This document shows positions 1-8,907 of a stretch of DNA of 64,000 bases, one piece after another (within the stretch, counting starts at the first letter, position 1; every line of letters begins with the position of its first letter). Made by a program: the position numbers and the translations under genes. The stretch lies in contig JAUSCD010000012.1 in NCBI GenBank assembly GCA_030651695.1, forward strand, positions 248,001 to 312,000, read 5' to 3'. Source of the stretch: Pseudohongiella sp. GTDB taxonomy: Bacteria > Pseudomonadota > Gammaproteobacteria > Pseudomonadales > Pseudohongiellaceae. The notes beneath the pieces are model-generated. The model was not told where the DNA came from, made no database searches, and saw only the letters and a program-made list of their open reading frames with translations.

Positions 1-911
<911 letters not shown>

Positions 912-922
912 AAAAGAAAGCC

Positions 923-968
923 AAAAAAAAGGGGACGGAGGAGTTTACTCCTCCGTCCCCTTTTTTTT
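923..968 (+). terminator. Intrinsic terminator of rpoD
   Basis: A perfect 13-bp stem (931-943 with 948-960, GGGGACGGAGGAG and its complement) closes a 4-base loop TTTA. It is flanked by eight A's before and eight T's after, so it can work in both directions. The arm sequence GGGGACGGAGG recurs at 8526 and 21918, so the terminator may be built from a dispersed repeat. Confidence 0.93.
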
Positions 969-1056
969 CAGCTTCCTGCGACAGGAACGCCCGCTCAGGC
1001 CGTAGATATCCACAGACGAGCCGAGATCCGGCTCCCCTGACCAGGATATTCGCACG

Positions 1057-2427
1057 ATGTCAAAACGCTCATCCAAATGGATTGTCATCCTGCTCGTTGT
1101 TATCGGGCTTGGTAGTTGGTATGCCATTGAGCGCAACGCAGGCTCAGAGATTCAGGATCAGCCGCTGATTGCCACCATTGAGCGCGGCAATATCGAAAAC
1201 ACCATCTCCTCAGCCGGCAGCCTCAAACCCAGTCGTTTTATTGATGTCGGCGCACAGGTGTCCGGTCAACTGGAAAAACTCTACGTGGAAGTCGGCGACA
1301 AAGTGCAAGCCGATCAGCTGCTGGCCGAGATCGACGCCCGTACCCAGGAAAGCCGGGTTGATGCCAGCCGCTCAGCACTGCAGGCACTGGAAACTCAGAT
1401 CGCATCGCGTCAGGCCAGTCTCGATCTGGCGCAAGCCAATGCGCGACGCCAGGAGCGACTGATGGCAGCCAATGCCACCAGTCAGCAGGATTTCGATACC
1501 GCCACGGCCAATCTCGCCAATGCGCAGGCCAGTTTTACACAGCTGCAAAAACAGATTGATCAGAGCCGCTCATCCTTGTCTCAGGAAGAGACGCAGCTGG
1601 AATACACACGCATCAACGCGCCGATGACCGGCACGGTGGTCTCAATTGAAATGAACGAAGGCCGTACCCTGAATGCCAACCAGCAGGCGCCGACCATTCT
1701 GCGTATTGCCGATCTGTCGACCATGACAGTAGAAACCAGTATCTCCGAAGCGGATATCGGCAACATCAAAGTCGGTATGGATATCTACTTCACTACCTTG
1801 AGTGGTGGCAATCGCCGCTGGTTTGGCAAGTTGCGCCAGATACTGCCAACGCCGGTGATCACAAATAATGTGGTGCTCTACACAGGACTGTTTGACGTCG
1901 ATAATAGCGACGGCAGCTTGCTGCCGGAAATGACGGCGCAGGTGTTTTTTATTACTGCTTCCGCGCGCGATGTACTGACCGTTCCGGTTGGCGCGCTGAC
2001 ATTTGCCAGACCCGCTATGCCGGCACCCGCGGGAGCAGCAACACCAGCAACAGCAACAGCAACACCAAGACCAACAACAGCAGCAGGCCCGGGCTCCACA
2101 GTGGCCCCCGCAACTTCATTGGCAAATGCGCCCATGGCCAGACCGGCAGACTCAGCTGCACCCACTACAGCAATGCCCGGCGGGCGTCGCCAGCCATCAG
2201 CACAACAGACTCCTGCGGCGCAGCGCACCGCCACCGTTGAAGTGATGATGGCAGATGGCACACGCCAGCAACGTGAAGTTGTGATCGGCGTCATGAGCCG
2301 GGTCAGCGCCGAGGTGATATCCGGCCTACAGGCAGGCGATCAAGTAGTAGCAGGTATCATACAAAGCAGGACCACCCAACAAACCACGCAGCAATTTGGT
2401 CCTCCGGGTTTTGGTGGTTTCCGATGA
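1057..2427 (+). CDS. MacA-like periplasmic adaptor (HlyD/RND-MFP family)
   Basis: This is the membrane-fusion subunit that links the inner-membrane ABC pump encoded next to it to an outer-membrane channel. An N-terminal membrane anchor lies at residues 8-24. A lipoyl/barrel-sandwich half follows (about 60-93, with VEVGDKVQADQLLAEID), then an alpha-hairpin coiled coil (about 100-185), the second lipoyl half and a beta-barrel. Unusual is an Ala/Pro/Thr-rich linker at about 316-392, inserted before the C-terminal membrane-proximal domain; its DNA is a CAG/CAA-like simple repeat. The end Gln/Thr/Gly-rich tail (GPPGFGGFR) is also low complexity. The stop overlaps the start of the next gene by 4 bases (ATGA), so the pair is translationally coupled. 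The substrate cannot be told from sequence; macrolides, peptides or siderophores are all possible. Confidence 0.9.
   Translation: MSKRSSKWIVILLVVIGLGSWYAIERNAGSEIQDQPLIATIERGNIENTISSAGSLKPSRFIDVGAQVSGQLEKLYVEVGDKVQADQLLAEIDARTQESRVDASRSALQALETQIASRQASLDLAQANARRQERLMAANATSQQDFDTATANLANAQASFTQLQKQIDQSRSSLSQEETQLEYTRINAPMTGTVVSIEMNEGRTLNANQQAPTILRIADLSTMTVETSISEADIGNIKVGMDIYFTTLSGGNRRWFGKLRQILPTPVITNNVVLYTGLFDVDNSDGSLLPEMTAQVFFITASARDVLTVPVGALTFARPAMPAPAGAATPATATATPRPTTAAGPGSTVAPATSLANAPMARPADSAAPTTAMPGGRRQPSAQQTPAAQRTATVEVMMADGTRQQREVVIGVMSRVSAEVISGLQAGDQVVAGIIQSRTTQQTTQQFGPPGFGGFR
2033..2088 (+). repeat. CAG/CAA-rich simple sequence tract inside the adaptor gene
   Basis: An imperfect trinucleotide tract (CAGCAA, CAACAG, CACCAA units) encodes the Ala/Thr/Pro linker in the gene's own frame and would give poly-Gln in another frame. 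Such tracts can change length by slippage, altering the linker in steps of one residue or shifting the frame. Confidence 0.6.
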
Positions 2428-4400
2428 GCGCTGAGCAGGCCGTAGCTGATATCCCTATTATTGAACTGCGCGGTATCACACGCACGTTCGTAACCGGGGG
2501 CGGTGTCGAAGTCAAAGCGCTGCGCGGTGTTGATCTGAAAATTCACATCGGTGAGTTTGTTGCTATCGTAGGCCAATCCGGTTCCGGCAAGTCCACCATG
2601 ATGAACATTCTGGGCTGCCTGGATAAACCCACCAGTGGCACCTATCTGTTTGGCGGACGTGATATCCGCAACTTTGATGCTGACGACCTGGCATGGCTGC
2701 GCCGGGAAGCGTTTGGTTTTGTGTTTCAGAGCTACAACCTGTTGCCACACTCCACCGCGCTGGAGAATGTCGAAATCCCTGCGGTTTATGCCGGCTACAC
2801 GGCTGCACAACGCCAGGTGCGCGCCGAAGCATTGCTTACCTCACTCGGACTTGGCAACCGCATGGATCATCGTCCGAGTCAGCTGTCTGGCGGACAGCAA
2901 CAACGTGTGTCGATTGCGCGCGCACTGATGAACGGCGGCAATATTATTCTGGCCGATGAACCCACTGGCGCACTGGATTCCGAAAGTGGTACTGAGGTAC
3001 TTGCCCTGCTCAAGGATCTTGCGCGTCAGGGTCACACCGTCATTATCATCACACACGATCCTGCGGTTGCTGAACAGGCAGATCGGGTGGTGGAGTTCCG
3101 CGACGGCCAGGTGATCTCCGATCGCACAACCTCAACCAGTGTAAAAAGTACCGGCAACACCAAACTGCGCGACCTGTTCCTCAACCGTCGTATTACCTCT
3201 GCTCTCACTGGTGTGCCAGAAGCCATACGTATGGCCATGCGCTCATTGCGCTCAAACATTTTCCGCACATTCCTGACCTTGCTTGGCATTGTAATCGGAG
3301 TCGCATCGGTGGTTGCCATGCTGGCCATCGGTGAAGGCGCGCGCCAGGAAATTGTTGACCGCATCAGTTCTATCGGCACCAACATGCTGACCCTGCAACC
3401 GGCGCGGGTGCCGGGACAACGAGGGCCATCACCTTCGACACTGACCTTTGATGACGCCGACGCCATCATGGAGAACGTACCGAACATCATCGGCACACTG
3501 CCCGAAATCCAAGGCAACTACACCGTCCGCTTCGGGCGCCAGGACTACCAGACCAGTGTCACCGCCAATTCAGAGAACATGCCGTTAATCCGTAGTTGGC
3601 CGCTGGCACAAGGCGTTTATTTCACCCGCGAAGACAGTGACACGTATTCGGCTGTCGCCGTGCTCGGCGCCACCGTGGCATCGGAGATGTTTCCTGATGG
3701 TGGCGATCCGCTGGGCGAATACATTCTTATCCGCAATGTTCCATTCCAGATTATTGGGGTGCTGACACGCAAAGGCGGATCCGGGTTCGGCGGTTCAGAC
3801 CAGGACGACGCCGTGTTTGTGCCACTCAAGACCGGCGCGCTGAGACTGTTTGGTCAGCAATATGCGCGCTCCATTGCCGTAGCTGTCGAGGACATCAGCC
3901 GTATCAGTCAGACTGAAATTGATCTGACTGAATTTATGACAGTGCGCCATGGCTCACAGGACTTCCGGGTATTCAACAGTGCTGAGTTACTGGAAACCGT
4001 ATCAGCGTCTCAGGATACGTTCACCATGCTGTTGGGATCGGTCGCGGCCATCTCCTTGCTGGTCGGCGGTATTGGCGTGATGAACATCATGCTGGTGTCA
4101 GTGACCGAGCGTACCCGTGAAATCGGCATCCGTATGGCCACCGGTGCGCGTCAGTCCGATATCCTGTCGCAATTCCTGTCCGAAGCCATTGTGGTATCAG
4201 CCATTGGCGGCATGATTGGGGTGGCGCTGGGAGTTGGCACCGGTCTTGTGCTCAGGCGCTTTGATGTCGCCATTGAGTTCACCACCACACCTATGGTGCT
4301 GGCTTTCTGCTGCGCGGCCGCTACCGGATTGATATTCGGATTTACGCCGGCGCGCAAAGCGGCACGACTTGATCCTGTGGTAGCACTGGCAAATGAATAG
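2424..4400 (+). CDS. MacB-like ABC transporter, fused ATPase and permease
   Basis: This 658-residue protein matches the MacB architecture: an N-terminal ATPase fused to a four-helix permease with a large periplasmic domain. The ATPase has Walker A GQSGSGKST (about residues 50-58), signature LSGGQQQR (about 153) and Walker B IILADEPTGAL. TM1 is at about 278-302, followed by a MacB periplasmic core domain, and three TM helices lie in the last 130 residues, with the conserved ERTREIGIRMATGA segment. MacB pumps work as mechanotransmission machines that push substrates from the periplasm through a TolC-type channel. It is encoded between its adaptor (4-base overlap) and its outer-membrane channel (36-base gap), so the whole tripartite pump is one operon. 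Confidence 0.93.
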   Translation: MSAEQAVADIPIIELRGITRTFVTGGGVEVKALRGVDLKIHIGEFVAIVGQSGSGKSTMMNILGCLDKPTSGTYLFGGRDIRNFDADDLAWLRREAFGFVFQSYNLLPHSTALENVEIPAVYAGYTAAQRQVRAEALLTSLGLGNRMDHRPSQLSGGQQQRVSIARALMNGGNIILADEPTGALDSESGTEVLALLKDLARQGHTVIIITHDPAVAEQADRVVEFRDGQVISDRTTSTSVKSTGNTKLRDLFLNRRITSALTGVPEAIRMAMRSLRSNIFRTFLTLLGIVIGVASVVAMLAIGEGARQEIVDRISSIGTNMLTLQPARVPGQRGPSPSTLTFDDADAIMENVPNIIGTLPEIQGNYTVRFGRQDYQTSVTANSENMPLIRSWPLAQGVYFTREDSDTYSAVAVLGATVASEMFPDGGDPLGEYILIRNVPFQIIGVLTRKGGSGFGGSDQDDAVFVPLKTGALRLFGQQYARSIAVAVEDISRISQTEIDLTEFMTVRHGSQDFRVFNSAELLETVSASQDTFTMLLGSVAAISLLVGGIGVMNIMLVSVTERTREIGIRMATGARQSDILSQFLSEAIVVSAIGGMIGVALGVGTGLVLRRFDVAIEFTTTPMVLAFCCAAATGLIFGFTPARKAARLDPVVALANE

Positions 4401-4436
4401 CGGCACGACTCAACAAATTATCAGGACACCCTGAAC

Positions 4437-5879
4437 ATGAACACAGCTCACACCATTCAGCCCGTTATCAAACGCTCAACAGCCATGGCACTGGCATTGG
4501 CTATTGCACTGACCACCACAGGCTGTGCGCTGCAGAGTGAAGTGCCAGCACTCCCACAAAGCGATATCCCTGCCGGCTATCTGATGCAGATTGACGCCGT
4601 CGATATCGCCTGGCCGCAAACCGACTGGTGGCAAAATTTCCAAAGCGGCGAATTGACCTCACTGATAACACAGGTACAAACCAGCAATCTCAGTCTGGCC
4701 AACAACCAACGTAATTTACAGGCCGCTCAGCTCACACTGCGCGATGCGGGTTTTAATCTGCTGCCACGGCTGAACGTCGGACTTGGCACCGGCGCTGGTT
4801 ATCAGGAATCACGCGTTGATGGTCAAAGCTCAAGCGGTGGCACCAACAGACCGATTGAATTGGCAGCGAGTCTGTCTTACACCGATTTGCTGGCGAAACC
4901 TGCGGTCTACACTCAATCACTAGCTAGCTACGACTCCCGGGCTGCTGCTATTGCCGATGCCACACTCAACACACTGGGCACATCAGCTTCAACATATTTT
5001 CAGTTATTGCTGATCCGCGACAAACTCGAAGCCGCACGCCAGAACGTAGCCAACGCACAAACCATCAGCAATATTGTTGATGCCCGTGTAGAGGCCGGGG
5101 TGGCGGTTCCGCTGGAAGCATTACAACAACAAATTGCGCTGCAACGCGAACAAGCCAATCTGCGCAGTCTTGAGCAAAGCGATTTTGCTGCGCGTGCTTC
5201 GCTGGCGCTGCTGACGGGACAAAGTGTGCAGGGTTTTGATGTAGCAGCGCAGACCCTGCAATCCATCCGGGTGCCGCAGATCGCGCCAGGCCTGCCGTCG
5301 GAGTTATTACAACGCCGGCCTGATCTGGTGCAGGCCGAGGCAGAACTTCGCAGCGCTGTTGCCGGCATGGATATCACACGCACGGATTATTTCCCGAGTA
5401 TTTCTCTGACTGGCAATGTGAGTGCAAGCAGCAGCTCACTCACCGACCTGATCAGCGCACCGGATCTGTTTATCAATGCCGGCGCCGCGGTGGTGCAAAC
5501 CCTGCTTGATACCGGCCAGCGCTCACGCAACCTGGAACGCAGCCGGCTTAGCGTAGAAAACGGCCTGGCTAACTACCGCCAGAGTGTACTGCTGGCGTTT
5601 AACGAAATTGATGTATTGCTGGGCGCCATGCAGTTGCAGCAGGAACAGGTTGCAGTGGGTTTGCGCAATCTTGGCGCAGCCGAGGAAGCGTTCCGTATTG
5701 CACAGGTACGCTACGAAGAAGGCGTGCTGGATTTCCAGACCGTGCTGACCTCACAGAACACACTGTACTCAACACGCAATTCATATCTGGATGCTGTGCT
5801 GCTGCAGCTGAACACGGCGGTGAACCTGTATGTGGCTTTGGGCGGCGGCTGGCAGACGGCTGATATTGCCCAGCTATAA
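4437..5879 (+). CDS. Outer-membrane efflux lipoprotein (NodT/TolC family)
   Basis: This is the outer-membrane channel of the tripartite pump. An N-terminal signal ends in a lipobox (TTTGC), so the protein is probably lipid-anchored. It contains the two repeated outer-membrane-efflux domains, with the family hallmark LPSELLQRRPDLVQAEAELR and the closing FQTVLTSQNTLYSTRNSYLD stretch. The length (480 residues) is normal for NodT-type channels. It starts 36 bases after the MacB-like gene and is the last gene of the operon. Confidence 0.92.
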   Translation: MNTAHTIQPVIKRSTAMALALAIALTTTGCALQSEVPALPQSDIPAGYLMQIDAVDIAWPQTDWWQNFQSGELTSLITQVQTSNLSLANNQRNLQAAQLTLRDAGFNLLPRLNVGLGTGAGYQESRVDGQSSSGGTNRPIELAASLSYTDLLAKPAVYTQSLASYDSRAAAIADATLNTLGTSASTYFQLLLIRDKLEAARQNVANAQTISNIVDARVEAGVAVPLEALQQQIALQREQANLRSLEQSDFAARASLALLTGQSVQGFDVAAQTLQSIRVPQIAPGLPSELLQRRPDLVQAEAELRSAVAGMDITRTDYFPSISLTGNVSASSSSLTDLISAPDLFINAGAAVVQTLLDTGQRSRNLERSRLSVENGLANYRQSVLLAFNEIDVLLGAMQLQQEQVAVGLRNLGAAEEAFRIAQVRYEEGVLDFQTVLTSQNTLYSTRNSYLDAVLLQLNTAVNLYVALGGGWQTADIAQL

Positions 5880-6042
5880 GCTAACCGACTAAGCAGTCAG
5901 CAAGCCCACCCGGTCAGAAAATCAATTATCATAGCGGTTATCAGAACGCTGTCATCAGGAAGGAAAACAGCTACACTTCAGGCGTCAATCAGACAGTTCT
6001 TACAGCAAAACACAGAATAATAAGAACACGGAGATTAAACGC

Positions 6043-7596
6043 GTGGATGGGATTTTTCAGTCAATCAACAATTTTTTTGCATTCATCGGCCCGGTTTCTG
6101 ACGCTGTATGGAGCTTCCCCACACAACTTGACTGGTATCGCCGCATTCCTCTGTTAGGCCAGCTATCCATGGCGGTGGCACTGCTGCTGGGCATGGGCAT
6201 TTACTTCACAATCCGCACCCGACTGGTACAGACATTCAGTTTCAGAGAAGCCTATCGCATCATCATGCGCCAGCATTTGCAAAGCGCAGTCGGCATCAGC
6301 CCCAAAGCCGCGTTTTTCCTTGGCCTGGCAATGCGAGTCGGCCCCGGCAATATTGTGGGCGTAACCGGCGCCATTACTGTTGGTGGCCCCGGCGCTCTAT
6401 TCTGGATGTGGGTCGCTGCGCTGTTCGGTATGGCTACTGCATTTATTGAGTCGGTATTGGCACAACTGTTCAAAGAAAAGAAAAACCAGGACTATGTTGG
6501 CGGCCTGCCGTTTTATGGTCGCAGCATTCTGGGCGGCAAACGTTTTATTGGCATATTTCTGTCTGTAGCGTTTATTTTATATGCGCTGTTTAATGTTCCG
6601 GTGCAGACGTTTAACGTCTTCACTGCCATCGGCATGATTGCCGAAACAGCCAGCGGTAATGTTTCCGACCGGCAATCCCCGCTTTATATCAGCATAGCGA
6701 TAATTCTGGTGGTCAGCTGCGCGTGGATGATACTCGGGGGCATTCGGCGGGTTACCCAGTACACCAATTTTCTTGTACCAGTGATGGCCGTTGTATTTTG
6801 CGGATTGTCTCTGCTGATCATCCTGATCAATTTCACGCTGATCCCGACATTCTTTTACGAAGTGATTGGTGGCGCCTTCTCACCTGACGCTTTGTTTGGC
6901 GGAGCAATTGGTGTTGCCATAGCAGAAGGCGTGCGACGCGGCCTGATGTCCAACGAAGCGGGTCAGGGCACCATCACCATGGCAGCGGCTGCTGCCGACA
7001 ACAAACACCCCTGCGAACAGGGTTTTGTGCAAAGCCTCGGTGTTTTTGTGGATACCATTGTGATCTGCACCCTGAGCGGATTTATTGTGGTGCTTGCCCA
7101 GCTCTGGCAAAACTCCGCAGACAGCGCCGCGTGGGCCGTAGAAAGCGGATCGCGATTTGGCACTTACCTGGGTTCTGTCCGGTACCTGACACCGCCGGCA
7201 ATCAGTGACGTGGTCACGATCATACTCAGCCTGTGTTACGCCCTGTTTGCATTCACCACGCTGCTCGGCATGATTTCGTTTGCAGAAATTTCCGCCAACT
7301 TCATTTCACGCTCGGACGGATTTATCCGCAGCATACGTCTGCTGGGCTCACTGGTGTTTGTGCCATTTGGCGCGCTGACCGTACTGGCGGGACTCGAGCT
7401 GGGGAATCTGTGGGCAATTTCCGATCTGACCAATATTGTGATGGTGTATCTCAATATCCCCATACTGCTGATGGGAGCGCCACTGGTTTACAAAGCGCTG
7501 GCACACTACAGAGAGAAGGGTGGCGCCAGTTTTAACTCGATGGCCGATATTGGTATCGACACCGAGCACTGGAAACCACCCTTACAAAAACTCTGA
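6043..7596 (+). CDS. Alanine/glycine:cation symporter family protein (AGCS)
   Basis: A 517-residue inner-membrane transporter with about 11 hydrophobic helices. It shows the AGCS signature regions: FFLGLAMRVGPGNIVGVTGAI, the GPGALFWMWVAALFGMATAF helix and the loop RGLMSNEAGQGTITMAAAAA. Family members import alanine, glycine or related small amino acids with Na+. The start is GTG, chosen because GGAG lies 9 bases upstream (ggagattaaacgcGTG). It stands alone after a 163-base gap and is convergent with the cytochrome gene, whose stop is only two bases away. The substrate is a family-level inference. Confidence 0.9.
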   Translation: MDGIFQSINNFFAFIGPVSDAVWSFPTQLDWYRRIPLLGQLSMAVALLLGMGIYFTIRTRLVQTFSFREAYRIIMRQHLQSAVGISPKAAFFLGLAMRVGPGNIVGVTGAITVGGPGALFWMWVAALFGMATAFIESVLAQLFKEKKNQDYVGGLPFYGRSILGGKRFIGIFLSVAFILYALFNVPVQTFNVFTAIGMIAETASGNVSDRQSPLYISIAIILVVSCAWMILGGIRRVTQYTNFLVPVMAVVFCGLSLLIILINFTLIPTFFYEVIGGAFSPDALFGGAIGVAIAEGVRRGLMSNEAGQGTITMAAAAADNKHPCEQGFVQSLGVFVDTIVICTLSGFIVVLAQLWQNSADSAAWAVESGSRFGTYLGSVRYLTPPAISDVVTIILSLCYALFAFTTLLGMISFAEISANFISRSDGFIRSIRLLGSLVFVPFGALTVLAGLELGNLWAISDLTNIVMVYLNIPILLMGAPLVYKALAHYREKGGASFNSMADIGIDTEHWKPPLQKL

Positions 7597-7597
7597 C

Positions 7598-8032
7598 TTA
7601 CAGCGACTCAACAAATGCCGCGATGTTTTCGATATCCGCAGCAGACAATGCAGCTGCTGACGGGTACATCACAGCGCTTTGCGGGCCACGTGCTTCACGA
7701 TTTTTGTATGCAGTCAGCGCAGTCACAACAAAGTCCTTATCACGACCAGCCAGTTGCGGACCAATGCCACCCTGACCAGCAGCGCCATGGCAAGCAGTGC
7801 AGCCTACGTAGGCAGTTCTGCCGAGTTCTGCAGGGCTGGCTGATGCTGCAGCTTCGGCTGCTGCGATCTGCTGCGCAAGAATATTGCCGTTGGCAGCAAC
7901 ATAAGCTTCGTAGCATTCACCCGTGCAGGTATGAACGCTGGGTACGTTAGGCACACCCATTCGATCCATAGCAATAACAGCGATCGCAACAGAGAACAGC
8001 ACAGCAAACGCGGGAACAAACAGGTTCTTCAT
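7598..8032 (-). CDS. Exported monohaem cytochrome c (class I)
   Basis: A 144-residue electron carrier with an N-terminal signal or anchor helix (residues 1-22). Haem attaches at C78-T-A-C81-H82, and the likely sixth ligand is the Met in SAVMYP (about 122). The C-terminal ALSAADIENIAAFVESL is the usual last helix of cytochrome c5/c-553 types. Unusual is a second pair of cysteines (C36 and C40, in HTCTGEC) before the haem domain, which could form a disulfide or bind a metal; it is not a CxxCH site. There is a GGAG motif 9 bases before the ATG. The redox partner is not visible here. Confidence 0.88.
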   Translation of the reverse strand: MKNLFVPAFAVLFSVAIAVIAMDRMGVPNVPSVHTCTGECYEAYVAANGNILAQQIAAAEAAASASPAELGRTAYVGCTACHGAAGQGGIGPQLAGRDKDFVVTALTAYKNREARGPQSAVMYPSAAALSAADIENIAAFVESL

Positions 8033-8241
8033 ATCAACTCCTGGAGTAATAGATAGCTACCGAAGCGGGTCCGGACAAAAATATTCAATGTTTAATGACT
8101 AATTATTATGATTTGACACAGACAACCCCGATCACAGGGCTGACACATCAATGCCCTATCACTTCATTCCCTGACAGGGCTGGCGTGATCAGCAGTTCGG
8201 CCTTATACTTCGCGTCTCGTTTTTCAACGACACTTCTTACA

Positions 8242-8318
<77 letters not shown>

Positions 8319-8525
8319 AATTTCTGGGGTTTTCTGCTGAAAATCTCATATCTTTCAAACAGATGCCTTTCACCTAACGGACTTCTGGCCGGTCTGAGCG
8401 ACGGACTATGCATCCGTTACTTGTGATTCTGGCCTGAAAATCTGCTGCACTGCAATATTTCGGGTCTTTCTGAGCGCGGGCGGCATTATAGCGGGCTTGG
8501 GGGGATTTGTCGTCTGGTTTGGGAT

Positions 8526-8539
8526 GGGGACGGAGGGGG
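8526..8539 (+). repeat. Dispersed GGGGACGGAGG repeat, copy 2
   Basis: Fourteen bases match the arm of the rpoD terminator (931-943) with one change near the end. Here the palindromic partner arm is missing. Confidence 0.45.
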
Positions 8540-8543
8540 TTTG

Positions 8544-8569
8544 GGGGCGATAGTGACAAGGGGTTGTCA
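8544..8569 (+). repeat. Dispersed 26-bp repeat, copy 1
   Basis: This stretch matches 15543-15568 at 25 of 26 positions. Its core GACAAGGGGTTGTC is an imperfect palindrome (GACAA/TTGTC around GGGG), as in REP-like elements. The two copies lie near the two ends of the accessory region 8.3-15.6 kb. Confidence 0.7.
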
Positions 8570-8907
8570 GGACTAGGCAAGGGTTGGTTGTAAGCGACTT
8601 AATTCTGGCTTTGATCGAGACTTGTGAGTGACCAACCTATTACATGAAGCATCGAATGTCATATTCTTGATTAACCATATCGGGTGTTGATTTGCGCGTT
8701 CGATTGACCCACTTTCGGTAATTTTTGCACTGAACAACCGACCCATCGCCTGACGCAGTCTACAAAGGATTTCTGCGCACTTAAAGGGTCAAAATTAAAT
8801 GCAACTACTGGGTCTGATCTGGATACAATTTAACAACTCACCGTACTATCGACCTCTGTCGTAGTCTAAGTCGTTGCATCAGCACCCAAGTGATGCTTTA
8901 TTCAAAG

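Larger units (their letters stand above)
8319..8907. other. Gene-free 589-base stretch downstream of the tRNA
   Basis: I see no convincing gene here. The stretch holds a G-rich segment (8510-8570) with two dispersed repeats listed separately. Around 8490 is a TATA-like CATTATAGC. The sequence from 8600 to 8907 is AT-richer with no clear hairpin or frame. It could be the scar side of an integration at the tRNA, but I found no repeated copy of the tRNA 3' end elsewhere in the window by eye. Confidence 0.5.

Noticed and set aside
8374-8580. 68-residue minus-strand frame after the tRNA
   Set aside because: Pro/Ser-rich low-complexity start caused by the C-rich complement of the dispersed repeats, with no SD and no family resemblance.
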